Of a stretch of DNA of 64,000 bases, positions 11,104-23,280 are shown in pieces. Made by a program: the position numbers and the translations under genes. Source of the DNA: Cloeon dipterum (taxonomy: Eukaryota; Arthropoda; Insecta; Ephemeroptera; Baetidae); assembly GCF_949628265.1 (NCBI RefSeq), contig NC_088786.1, positions 9,114,001 to 9,178,000 of the forward strand. The letters run 5' to 3'. The first letter of the stretch is position 1. Each line of letters begins with the position of its first letter. Below the pieces are notes generated by a model. The model was not told the origin of the DNA and made no database searches. It saw only the letters and a program-made list of their open reading frames with translations.

Positions 11104-14100
11104 AATATTCAGCTGGATGAAAATAATAAATAAGTGTTTGAGTGCATCGAAATGTGTAAATGATTGTGCCAATATTTTGTGATGTTATTTAAATTTTGTG
11201 CATTCAATGAATAAAATAGTGTTACAAACAGAGCTAAATGATTCTATCGACCTTAATATAATTAAATATTCATTTTATATATTGTGGCATCATTATGCTC
11301 AACCAATAATGTAAGGATTTCTATAAAAATTAGTTAACAATAAATAACTTCCTCCAAAAATTTAACATTTTTGACTAGCTGATTTTGTTCAAATTTGAAA
11401 AAATATTGCTAAGTAAGTTTTTAAAACTTCACAGGTCTAGTAAAAAGGATAATGTGTACAAACAATTGAACTCTCATTGTTTCGTCTATAGTACAATCTA
11501 TAGTTAAAATAAATTTAGAGGCAGGTTTAACCCGTTGAAATTAATTTTTCAAATTAAGTTTTATTCCAAAATGTCATGAATGAAACAGCTGTGCCGAAAA
11601 ATCGGACAAAAAGTGGTGAAAAAAGGCCGAAATAGTTAAGTGGTATCTTGAAAAGTTAAATATTTCAAGCACAAGAGTGTTGATTTTGAGATTGGCTTAA
11701 ATGGCATAAATTTTTTATGCTTCATCTTGTATATTTTTAAGGCCGTATCACTCTGTAGCTCAGGACACAGAAAAATTGTTGGAAAAACTAAAAACGCAGC
11801 CTTATGATCATTAGTTTCGATGTCAATTTCGTAAGCTGTTTCTAAAAATTGTCATTTGTAATCAACGTAAAATATTAAATAAGAAAATTTGTATTATTAA
11901 AAATTCTTTATTTGCTCAAAACACCATATATTTTTTATCATGTGAGTTTCACTTCATAAACTAGAATTCTTGATCATAAAATTTTATTTATTGTTTTACA
12001 TCTTGAGCGAGTCTTAATCTAATGTTTTATTACTGAAAGAGATTTATAACTCTTTTAACAAGAGCTGTGAAGTTGTATAGTATAACGTGTATTTGAATGG
12101 AGATTAAATAAATTAAAAGCTATTAAATATATTATGTTAATTTCTTTTGGCATAAAAAGGATAAAAAAATTAGTAAATGGAATAATTTTTTAACAAAAAT
12201 TAAACACTTTGTCGGTGTAGTACAAGCTGTTTTTTTAATAGAGTGCTTTTTTGTTTTCAACATAAATAATTCTAATTTTGCAAAATAAAACTCATAATTC
12301 CAGAGAATTGCCAATTCAAAGCAACAAATTACAGAGTTTATTACTCTAATAGAGTGCAATTCAGTGATTTTGACTTCGACACGCGTATGAGCATAAACAT
12401 AGGCAACGATTAATCCACCATTCACGATTCTGAGAAGTAGGCAACCTGTTGAGCGTAGATTGGTGCCTATTACCACGCTATCGGAAATGAGATAATAGCA
12501 ACGGAGCGATTAATTAATCGCCCGCGGTGCGTCACAAAAAAAAATGTTTCCGATAAGTAGTTGATGAGCGCGCAAATCTAAATCGGCACCGACGGCGTCA
12601 CACGCGAAGAATCCGCGTGCGGATGGACGCGAGAAGGGAACGCGCGCCGCAATGAGAATTCCAGCTCTCGCGGATAAAAGTGTCGGGGGCAGGCAGGCAG
12701 CGGCGTATGCGATGTGTGCGGCTGGTCCACGTCTGCAAGCATTATTCTCCTCTTTCCTTACGAATATATTTGTTTATCACACAGTATCCATCCAAGGTCA
12801 CCCCTCCTATGTGTGTTAAACCAAAAGCTGTAGTTCGAGATTTTTTCTCGCTTTTTTTATCTCTGTCCATGGGTCACAACACTTTGTCCGAAAATAATTT
12901 ATACTGAGACTTTTACCTCTTTTTTCCATTACTTGGAGCAATGTGGTTATTTGAATTGAATTTCAAAATATAATTAAATTATGAAAAAAAAATATTGTGG
13001 GAGTCAGGGACAAGGATAAATAACTTGCTTTTGCATTTTCAGGCACTTCAAAAACATAAATGTTATATGCAGGGTAAAAAATTATTGAAAAAATTAGAAA
13101 AAAAATCCATCACCAACAAAAAGCATACTTTTTCCAGCATTATAATTCCTATGATGCTTTTAAATTAAATATATCGAACATCGTTCTCAGGATAAGGTTT
13201 ATAAACTTTTATGATATGCCTACAATGCTCAAGTAAAACTGAAAGTCATAACGCTTGTGATTAATAATTATTATTGCATCAATCAAAACATTGAAATTTA
13301 AAAGTAGCAATTTTAAGGTTGGGATATTTGTATATTTGTACCTTGAATTTATTTAAGAGAAAGTGAAACAAGAGTTGAATGAGTACAGACTTCACGCTCT
13401 TTGATTTGACAAAATTATATCTGGTTCTTTAACGAAACGGAACGGAAGCAGAGTGGTTTTATTTCCAATACAGTCTTGTAATCAATAACTTGCTAGTTGG
13501 AGGAGGAAATTTAACATTTTTCTTGGTACGGAGCAAAGAATTAAAAATTATAAGTTACATGCCTTTACCCTTTAACAAAGTTTTGCCTTAAAATAAAAAA
13601 AAAAATGTTTCTTCAGAGTTTGATGATTATTAAAATTTGTCTATTTACATTGTGAGCAATTTTCGTTTATATTACAGCGAGGGAAATGTAAGTCAAACTA
13701 ATTATTTTAAAACAGAAAACTATTCCAAATTTAGGTGCAAATTTATCCTTTTTAAATAGCGAAAAATGAAATAACTCGGCACCAGTTTTTTCTCTTTACC
13801 AAAAATTTAAAAAAGACTTTCAAATCAACCTGAAAATTAATCTGGACTTGAAAGATGAAATATATCAATTATCTGCTGTAGTATACTTAAAACTTATCTC
13901 AAATTTATAATCAGAAAAAAAATAATGAAAAATATCCAACTGTTCATTCTTTTATAATTTTTTTGGCTGTTAACTCCTGGGGGCGATCTGATAAATTGAA
14001 TACCAAGTAATCGCATGCCGCATTCTTTTCGGACAAAATTCGCATCTCCCCCTCTCTCTCACTCTTTCTCGTTTCTCTCGCACACGGGCAAGCGAGTGAG

Positions 14101-14281
14101 CTGGAGCGCGGGCGGGAGAGGCTGAAAGGAGGCACTGGTGGCAGCGCGGCGATGGCGAGCCAGTTGCCATAGGAGGCGCGATTAAGCCGGCAGTGGCGGT
14201 TGTGGCGTCGCAGCGCGCAAAGCCCGGCTCTGACATCTCCCCGAGACTCGCATGCGGCGCCGCGGCAGTTTGTGAGAGCGC
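11104..14281. other. 3' UTR of hydroxylase gene and long intergenic region upstream of fz4
   Basis: AATAAA signals at 11125-11130 and 11210-11215 suggest a short 3' UTR. The rest is AT-rich without supported genes. Two GC-richer stretches, about 12480-12740 (with a GATAAAAG near 12673) and 14035-14281 (polypyrimidine then GC-rich just before the fz4 ATG), are candidates for the fz4 promoter and 5' UTR. Confidence 0.5.
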
Positions 14282-17200
14282 ATGGGGCCCCTCGCAGCCC
14301 TCCTGCTGCTGCTGCTCGGGGCGCCGGCGGCCCGCGCCTACATGGCCACCGGCATCTTCGAGCCAGCGCAACGCACCTGTGAGCCCATCAGGGTTAACCT
14401 GTGCGACAAAATCGGCTACAACGTCACCGGCTTCCCGAACCTCGTCGGACACGAGCTACAGTCGGACGCTGAAACCACCCTGAAGACGTTCGCACCGCTA
14501 ATTAAGTTCGGCTGCTCCGCCAGACTGCCCTTCTTCCTCTGCTCCGTCTACGTCCCCATGTGCACTGAAAAGGTCTGTTGCAAACTAGCTAGAAATTTTT
14601 GCACATATTTAAATATTCGCAAAATATTAATTATAAAAGCACGAAATATGCGAATTGAAAATAAAAAAGGAATTAAAATATTAGCACATTTTATTTTAAG
14701 TTCAAGTTTTTAGTGGTTATATATTAGATGTTTGTTTAAATATATTTTTCATTATTTATTTTAATATAGTTCAATTACTTTATAATAAAATATATTTTTT
14801 ATATTTTTGGAACCAATGATGAAACATTAACCATATTAATTTTTTAAATTAACCTATCAGTTTACTGTTCATTGTTCATACTTATTTCAAGTAAATATTT
14901 TTAAGTAAAGTTAATGCGTCTTAATGATGTGTGAGTCTCAGCTTAAACTAGGTAAAAATATCTCTTGGTTTTTAAACTCAAGCTAGAAATTATAATTTTT
15001 TATTCAACATTTTTTTTAAAAACTCACATATTTATTGTTTTTTAGGTATTAACTCTAGCTTCAAAAAGAGTCAAAAGAAAAAAAATTCAAGATGAATAAA
15101 ATTGTTCTGCCAAATCTTAATTAATTTCCGATTTTCGTCAAGAATTACTCCAAAGTCTAAAATTTAAAACCAGTTTTGGTCCGGAAGCATGAGAGAGGGC
15201 CATGCATAGATAAAGGCTCAAGTTTCACTACTTCATACCTCGAGGAGAATATATTTTAAAAAAAAATATGAAAGCGCGTTTATAAGAATAAATTTTGCAT
15301 GTCACTTTTTCACTTGTAAGTTATGCGTCCTGACCTTAAAGTGAACAGGTCACATAAAATATTTTATAACCGGCGAGAGCCGTGCGCGGCGCATAACATA
15401 AACACACACACAGTCGCGGCTGGCTGCTGAGAACTGGGAACGAGTCGCGAGTTGTTTGATGATTGTAGATTAAAAAGTTACCTCGTTGGCTTAAGCACGG
15501 GTACCTGCGGAATGAAATATATAGAGACGCTCTGCAAACTCACCAGGGCATAATTACTTTAAAACGTAAAATATGAATCATTTCTAAATACTCTCCTTTG
15601 CATTCCTCGGCAATTGGCAAGCAAATTGCGCTCTCGTGTAACAGGAAACGCCAACCTTTTTATACGAGGCATGTTTAAGACGTCCCAGGGTTACTCAGCC
15701 TTAGGTTAATTTACTATCAGTGTGCGAGCAATAAAACTAGATTATTCTTAAAAGTTTTAAAATTGAAAAAATGCGAAAATTTCTACAAAATATTAGTGTA
15801 ATAATAATTATTAATTCAATAAGTTGCTTTAAAAGTTAAACGACACTAAATTTATTCAGAATGTTTTTTAATTTTGCTTTTTAAACCGAAAAATCATTAT
15901 AAAGTATCATTATAATATCCTGATCTTTCCTTAAAAAAACACCAAAATTGTGAAATTTTTTGTTGACAGTTTGACAGTCGAAAATATTATTTCATCAGAA
16001 TCATTTTAACAGCAAATTTTCTCATTTCGACGGTGTTTAAGCAGCAGTTTAATTTTAAATTTAATTATTTTGGAAACCCCATTTAATGTTAATACAAGAT
16101 TCAAGAAAATTTAGAGTAGGTAAATTCGCTGCTACCTCTAAAATTAATTTATCACTCAAATGCAACCAAGTTATAACCAGCGAGAGTGCTTTTTAATTTA
16201 TTTTCCAGGTAGCAGAGCCGATCGGACCATGTCGGAAATTGTGCGAGTCGGTGAAGTCACGCTGCCAACCGGTGCTGACCGGCGTCGGGCTGCCGTGGCC
16301 GACGGCGTTGCAGTGCCACAAGTTCCCCAAGGAGAACAACCACCAGCAAATGTGTATGGAAGGTCCCAACGATCCCGATGGCGATGCTGACGTTTCCGAG
16401 GAGATCACCACCCTTCCGCCTCCAACCACGAAGCAGCAAATTCTTCCGAACACGCCGCCAGGGTGCGGGCACCTCACGCCCAGGGAAGCCTACGTGTACA
16501 TCAACCGGACAGTCCCTTACTGTGCTGTGAGGTAGAGTTCCAATCAATAGCTGCTATTCCGGATATATATATTTGCAAATACGACCCCTACGATTTGACT
16601 TTTACTGATTATTGGTTAATAATCCTGATAATGTCTAGCATGCTGGTTGCATAGTTAATTTATAAATATAAAATTACTCATATTACATCAAAATAATTTA
16701 TAAAATTCATATGCAATTTAAACTTAATTGTCATATTTGCGTATTAACACGTAAATTTACTTTAAATTCTTAAAAAACCTATAAAATAAATATTTTAAAT
16801 TTAAAATATTTGTTTTACGGAGAACATATTATGGGTTTTAATATGTTAATACTTATATAGGTAATTAATTTTTAAATTACTACATTTTTGGCTTTGAAAT
16901 AATTAAATTTCAGTGAAATTTAACGTAAGTCGCACTTTTTTTATTAAAAATTTCATCTCTGTGCTTATATTTTTTCATTAAATAAATCTTAAAAATCTTT
17001 CCATCAAGCCTTTTTATCTAGCTCTTAACTCTACCAAAATTCTCTAAATATTTGTGCTATATTTTACTAATTTTAACGAATTGAGATGAAGCGGACCTTA
17101 AAATATTTCGCTCCTCGAAAATGCGCCAGACCCACGCATTTATTCAAAACTGGTAAAACGCCTCCGTCAATATGCGGCCCCCTGGTGATTTCGTCTCTCT

Positions 17201-20200
17201 CTCTCTTTCTCTCGATCTGCAGTTGAAATCTCCAATCCAAATCGAAAAAATGCTGCTTATGTTTCAGGTGCGAAGCCGAGGTGCTGTTCGCCAAGCACGA
17301 CCGGCGTCTGGCCGAGGTGTGGCTCAGCATTTGGGCCGGGCTGTGCTTCGTGTCGACGCTGGCCACTGTGCTGACCTTCCTGGTGGACAACTCGCGCTTC
17401 CGCTACCCCGAGCGGCCGGCCATGTTCCTCGCCCTGTGCTACAACCTGGCCAGCGTCGGGTGGGGCGTGCGGGCGGCCGCTGGACGCACCGCCGTCGCCT
17501 GCCAGACGCTGCCGCACCCCTCGACGGCCGGCTACCTCTCAGTGTCTGTGCTGCTGTCTCACGACGGCCTGGCCAACGCCAACTGCGCCGTCGTCTTCCT
17601 CCTCCTCTACTACTTTGGCATGGCGGCCCTTGTTTGGTGAGAGCCTCTTTTTAATTTTCATTTTTTTAATTCTCTCAGCACGCAAAAATTAATTACGTCA
17701 GACACTGGGATGATGTAAATTCTCTTGAAACAGAAGTGATTTTTTTTAATTTGTCTTTCGTCCTCTGAGAACTGTTTAAATTGTACGGAAAACAGCATAA
17801 AATTAGTCGTCTAATTTAAAATAAGAAGATAATATTAAAAATCTCCCAAATTAATGCCCTAAAAATAATGATTAAAATAAAAAAAATTGCTGCTTTTCAT
17901 CTACATTTTAAATTTTGCGTGATAATTTTCCCAAGGGTATAATATGCGAATTGCTTGAGAACATTGTTTAATCAGGATAAATCATTGTTTTTCGGCAGTT
18001 TTATATTTTTCGTTGATATTGACAGTTTTAAAAAATTAGGGATCGGAAAAGTTTATTAATTATGTAGAATAATTTTTAAAAATTATTCTGCGACATTTAT
18101 TCCAGAAACCAGCTAGTTTGGTTTCCAACTTGACTGTAAATATGCCGGTCAAAATTTTGAAAATATGACTGCAAAAAAGAAGCTTCGATTATTTTTGGCT
18201 GAGTGAAATCATAAATTTTAACAAAAAACGACTGCAATTGATTTGAAATCTTGGAAAATGACAAAGTTTAGTTAAAAACATGCAAAATTAGTACAATGAA
18301 CTGTAATATTAAAAAGATTTCGCACTATAAGACGGCCTTATCCGTGTAATTAATCTGCACTGAGTAAAAACAATTTTAATCCCTAAATTTTTAGTATTCA
18401 ATATTAGTGATATCAGCATTTCCGCTTTTACTATTAATAGTCAGCTTTTAGGGCCAAATTAACTAAAATTAATTGGGTCACAATTTTTTCAAACACAAAT
18501 GATTAATGAAGGTTATTTACTGGGCTTGATTTTTAATATTCATATATATGCGTACTGCATTCTAATCAATCATGTTTCAAGTCCTTGTCACTTGCGATCA
18601 AATTATTCAGCGATTTCGGCACACTTGAGACTTCAAAGGATTTGGCATAGCTGCTGGATTTACACGATGTTCTGCATACAAAGATAATTTAAACATGCAA
18701 TGCCCACCGCAATCACCGCGTTCCCATGTCCATGATAATGTTTTAAATCAATTAGTCTCATTAGACGAATTGAAGTATGACAACCGTACTGATTTTGATT
18801 ACCGAGCTGAGGAACTGTGCCCTTCTTTATTCGCAGCCGCAGTAAAGAAAATTTAATCAGCAGAGAATAATGAGATAAGGCATCCGAGCAGTAGCCACGA
18901 AACGAGTGCTTTCGACACCTTTCCTCGGTGTTGACAGGCGCCTCTTATCACCACGGAATTATGATTGATGGCTCAGCCGACATATATCGTGAAAATCATA
19001 ATATTCCCCACGGTTTCCAAAACGTACAAGGAGCGTGTCTGTTCACTGCCCCCCTCCCCTCATTTTAAACAGAAGCAACGTGCCTTTAAGAATTTTGAAT
19101 AATTTTGTTTGCGTTTGTGGTGGCTGCTTTTGTGTACACGATGACAAATTTCCGGCCGCGCAGAGGCAGCTGAAATAACAGTTGTGCTTTATTTTTTATT
19201 TTGCGTAGGTGGGTGATCCTGTGCATGAGTTGGTTTCTGTGCGCGGCCCGTCGCGTCTCTCACGAGGTGTTGGTCCGGTACTCGTCCAGTAGCCACTTGA
19301 TTGCGTGGGGTGTTCCTGCTGCCCAGACGGTGGCCGTCTTGGCCTTCAGATTCGTCGACGCTGATGAGCTCACAGGTACACACACTCTCTCCTCTACCTT
19401 TTTTTATTTGTCATTCTCATTACGTGCCGTTCCCACAAGTACACTCCTTGCATGTCGAGTTCAAATGAATAGCACACACAGACCATTAGCACGCGTTTAT
19501 CACCGCATGATCGTGAGTGTTGTGTTTCATTGCTCTGATGAAGGAAGAGATTTGCTGACACACAGTTCACGAAAATAAATAAGAATCAATTTTTTACGGC
19601 TTAAAATATGTTTTTTTTTACAATTTCTTCGGCACTAGTTCTTCTTAAGCAGCTCTCGTTTATTTGTTGTCTTTATCTGAAATCAACTCTCGTTTTTTTT
19701 AATTGTATCCTAAATTTTCCAATCCAAATTTTATGCAACCTCAATTTAACAGGATCCAAATCTGAAAAATCGGTGGCAAAAAAATAAATTAGGTTTAAAA
19801 TAGTGCTTTTATTTTGCCTCATAAAATTTCAATAAATGAATTTATTAGGATTCACATAATTTAATTTAAATCACTATGGGCCAGATCCAGATGCCGTATG
19901 GTGGGGGCATCTGGATGGTGGGGGCAAACGGACAGATAAAAGTGTGGTAAAGAAACGAGTATTGAAATTATGATTAAATTTGTATTGCATGAATTATTAA
20001 AGCCAATTGGATCTGAAAAAATACTCGAGAAACTCGTACAGTAGGCCAACGAGAGTTCAAAATTACTCACTTTTATTGGATCTGACCAGCGGGAACTAAT
20101 TTCAACGAATATATTGCAAGAGAGTTGAATGTAGGCTCAAATCAGTTTGCACTTGACCCCAAATATCACTCGTATTCTCACATAGCAAGTGCTCGACAGC

Positions 20201-21608
20201 ATGCACCCAACAATGGGCTTAATAATTTAATAATCAGGTCATCTTAAGTATTTTCTCCATCTAATATTGTGCATTTTCCTTTGTCAGGAGTGTGCTACGT
20301 GGGCAGCCAGAACAGCAGGGCGCTGCAGCTGTGCGTTCTGCTGCCGCACTGCGTTTACCTTTTCGCTGGCGTTTTCTTCCTGATCGTGGGGATGTGGACG
20401 ATGCCGAAATCAAAAGCGGTGGGCGCCCGGCCGGCCACGGTGTACGTGCCGAATGGGGGCCGCGGCCGGCTGCAGGCCGCCGAGGGCCGCGACCCTGCGC
20501 AGCAGGAGGCGCTGATGGTGCGCGTCGGGGTGCTGTGTTTCCTGTGCGCCGTGCCGCAGCTCTGCGTCGTCGCCTCGCTTATCTACGAGGTGCTGCACAG
20601 GGATGAGTGGCTCAAGAAGTCAGCCATGCCCAGCCTCTGGGTCTTCATGGTGCGACTCTTCATGCTGCTGGCTGCTGGGGTCGCCTCCATCATCTGGGTC
20701 TGGTCGGCCAGGACGCTCAAGCGCTGGCACGCGTTTTTGCAGGTATGCGGAAAACTCTGAAATGATTGGAAAGCTCTTCGTGCTCAGTTAGCCAAAAGAT
20801 TGCGCTATGCAACGGTTACTTCAGATTTTTAGGCACTTCTCCGCATTCTTCTCCTAATTTTTTTTTGCAAACTCATTTAACTATATCTATTACCGCTCAC
20901 AGCTAAAATAAATTACGTAAAGCGGATTCTTTGGAGTTGTAGCGCCATATTTTTCATTTTAAACGAGTCCCAGTGCTTAGCTAAAATTTCCTGCTTATTT
21001 GTGTTCGATTTAAAGACCGTCTTTTACTTTTTGGTCGGAAAAAATATCCACTTTACCTAATTCGACCCTTAACAATTGATTGGTGTGCTCAGAAACTTCG
21101 TCAAAGACGGTCTTTAAGAAAAAAAGTAAAATAACATGATAAAAATGTCACTGCCTCTATATATGGTTCTCGCAATATTCTTATTTTTTAATACAACATA
21201 TATATAACAAAGTTGTTATTAGAAAAATACATATTTCTGCTCTTTCAGCAATTGACTCGGACGCCAAGAAAGGTGGAGCAGCACCAGCAGCACGCCGTGC
21301 CGTTGAAGCACCTGAGCAAGAAGGGCGGCGACCCGTCTGCTCGCTACCTGATCGCCATCCAGCAGCAGACGCAGATCGTGCACCAGCAGCCGCTGCTGGT
21401 GGCCGGCACCCAGTCTTCCGTGGTGACGCCGTCGATCGCCGCGTCGTCGCAGGCGCAGGCCAGCGGCCAGTCCGGCCCTGGCAAGTTCCACCACACGCAC
21501 ACGCACTTCCACCACCACCATCACCACCCCCGGAGGCACAAGAGCAGGGAAGGGCCGCCATCGCTCATCCACTGCCCCTCAAACATTGACAGTGAAACTA
21601 TTTTGTGA
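14282..21608 (+). CDS. fz4: Frizzled-4 receptor
   Basis: Six exons, 14282-14572, 16209-16531, 17268-17636, 19209-19375, 20288-20742, 21249-21608, give 654 residues. Residues 1-19 form a signal peptide. The cysteine-rich domain has all ten cysteines (from CEPIRVNLC to QMCMEGP), and the [16 protein letters not shown] stretch is typical of Fz4. A Ser/Thr/Pro linker leads to seven membrane segments (first near residues 222-244; [15 protein letters not shown] is a family signature). The usual KTxxxW Dishevelled-binding motif reads RTLKRW (525-530). The tail has an unusual His-rich run ([13 protein letters not shown]) and ends SETIL, a class I PDZ ligand like the ETVV of vertebrate Fz4. Role: plasma membrane receptor for Wnt or Norrin-type ligands. 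Assignment is secure. Confidence 0.95.
21010..21117. repeat. Inverted repeat in last fz4 intron
   Basis: TTAAAGACCGTCTTT at 21010-21024 is the exact reverse complement of AAAGACGGTCTTTAA at 21103-21117, separated by 78 nt. Each arm is itself nearly palindromic (AAAGAC-N-GTCTTT). It may be a tiny terminal-inverted-repeat element or an RNA hairpin. Confidence 0.6.
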
Positions 21609-23276
21609 TCCGTTATCGGACTGTTCCCCGCATTTTAGTCATTTTGGAAAAAATGGTGTGCGTGTGTGCGTCAGAAGTAGGAGATCTGCTTTAACTTTTA
21701 TAACTAGTTAAGTGTTTCGGAGCTTAATATTAAATTATTCATCGGTCGTGAATTTAATGTGCCAAATTTGAGTGATAAATCATTCAGTCACTTCCTTGAT
21801 CTAAATTTATTTATTAATGCGTATATGTACAAATTTTATTTTTCCTTTTATATGATAAGTTTCTACCGCTCTAGTATTTAAAATCGACAACTTATTAATT
21901 GATCAGATCAATTTAAGAAAATCAAAATTACTATAAACCAGCAGCTAAAAAACTGTAACAAAATATTTGAATATTTTCACCTTTATATAAGGCGCAGCCT
22001 TTAATATTTTTAAAACTAACAAAAACACCAGCAGCTTTTTTCTAGTGTTCTCGAAGGAACACTATTTTTGTCTTTGTCTTAAGTCGATTATTTTCATTGA
22101 CTAAAAAAATGCTACGGAAATCTTAAAATGCGCTTAAAAATGAACATTTGTTAGTGTTTGAAATTTCGGTGCTTCTATACATTATGACAAAATGAAAACT
22201 GTTCATATACTAGTAAAATAAACAAACTACTATAAAAATCATAGGATGGGTTTTTGTATTTTATAAGACTTTATGACGAAGTTCCTAAAATTCAGATTAA
22301 ATTTCGACACATAATGAAACATTTATAAATTAAATTGGTTAAATTGATGAACAATGTTTGTAATTTTTTTCTTTGGCGAATATGAGCGTGACCTAGTAGT
22401 CAACTCAGTTTGGTGTTAAAACGTTATCTCGGTTTGCTAATGAGCTATTTGCAAATTTCCCGGCAAAGGTCTTTATATCTAGGGGATTTTCTAACTTTTC
22501 CGGAAATCAAAAATTAGCCACCATAATCGATTCGTCTCGTCATGCGGAGTCACCGCCAATGAATAGCAAAAATAATGCTGGATACAAAATTGCACTTTAA
22601 ACTCTTTCCCTTATTAAAAACCCGAGGTTTTTTACCTCAGAAACTCCTTAACTCAACTCAATCAAAAAATGTATCTCCTAGTATACACTCATTGAACACT
22701 ATCGTAATTCGAAAATTTAACTGAAATGTCAAACCGCTATCTCTAACCACCGCCAGGACCACAACCTTGAATATTGAAAAGCATGGAGCAAGTTGATAAT
22801 CCACCAACATAACAGGTGGCAGCACTAAAGCAAAGGAAACTCGGCATTGTACATTTGGGTAGAACGTTTAGGAGCCGATTCAACGAGTACTTCTGGCAGC
22901 ACAACATGCAGCAACACAACACGCTCGCGCTACTCCCTTCCGCACACCTCATCAAAGAGTCAATGTCAGCTGCTGTCGCTTTCATTAACCTGAAAGCGCG
23001 TCGAAGGTGGCATACAGTGATTTCGAATTGTTTGTGATTAGGTCATCAGCCGAATCATCTCTCGAGGGCCTGCAAATTCAGCTAAATGGCGAAGGTTATG
23101 TGATCGACGTGGCCCTCTCTGTTTAAAGAAATTCGGTGCGTTGTTATTTTTATCTCTTTTACTGTGATAGCACATATTTCGAGAACTTTTCCTGCTAGAA
23201 AAGCAAAATTTCTTGATACAAACATGCTGTCGTGTAGGCTCGCCGACTGAACTCAATTGAAGGTTGCTTTCCGCAG
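21609..23276. other. fz4 3' UTR and upstream region of the TGN38-like gene
   Basis: An AATAAA at 22217-22222 would give a 3' UTR of about 600 nt. The part at 22740-23250 is less AT-rich and may contain the 5' UTR exon of the next gene, whose coding exon begins right after a ttccgcag acceptor at 23276. No separate gene supported. Confidence 0.45.
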
Positions 23277-23280
23277 GAAA

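Noticed and set aside
12132-12476. 114-codon minus-strand open frame in the fz4 upstream region
   Set aside because: No family recognised, AT-rich chance composition, and no splice or promoter context.
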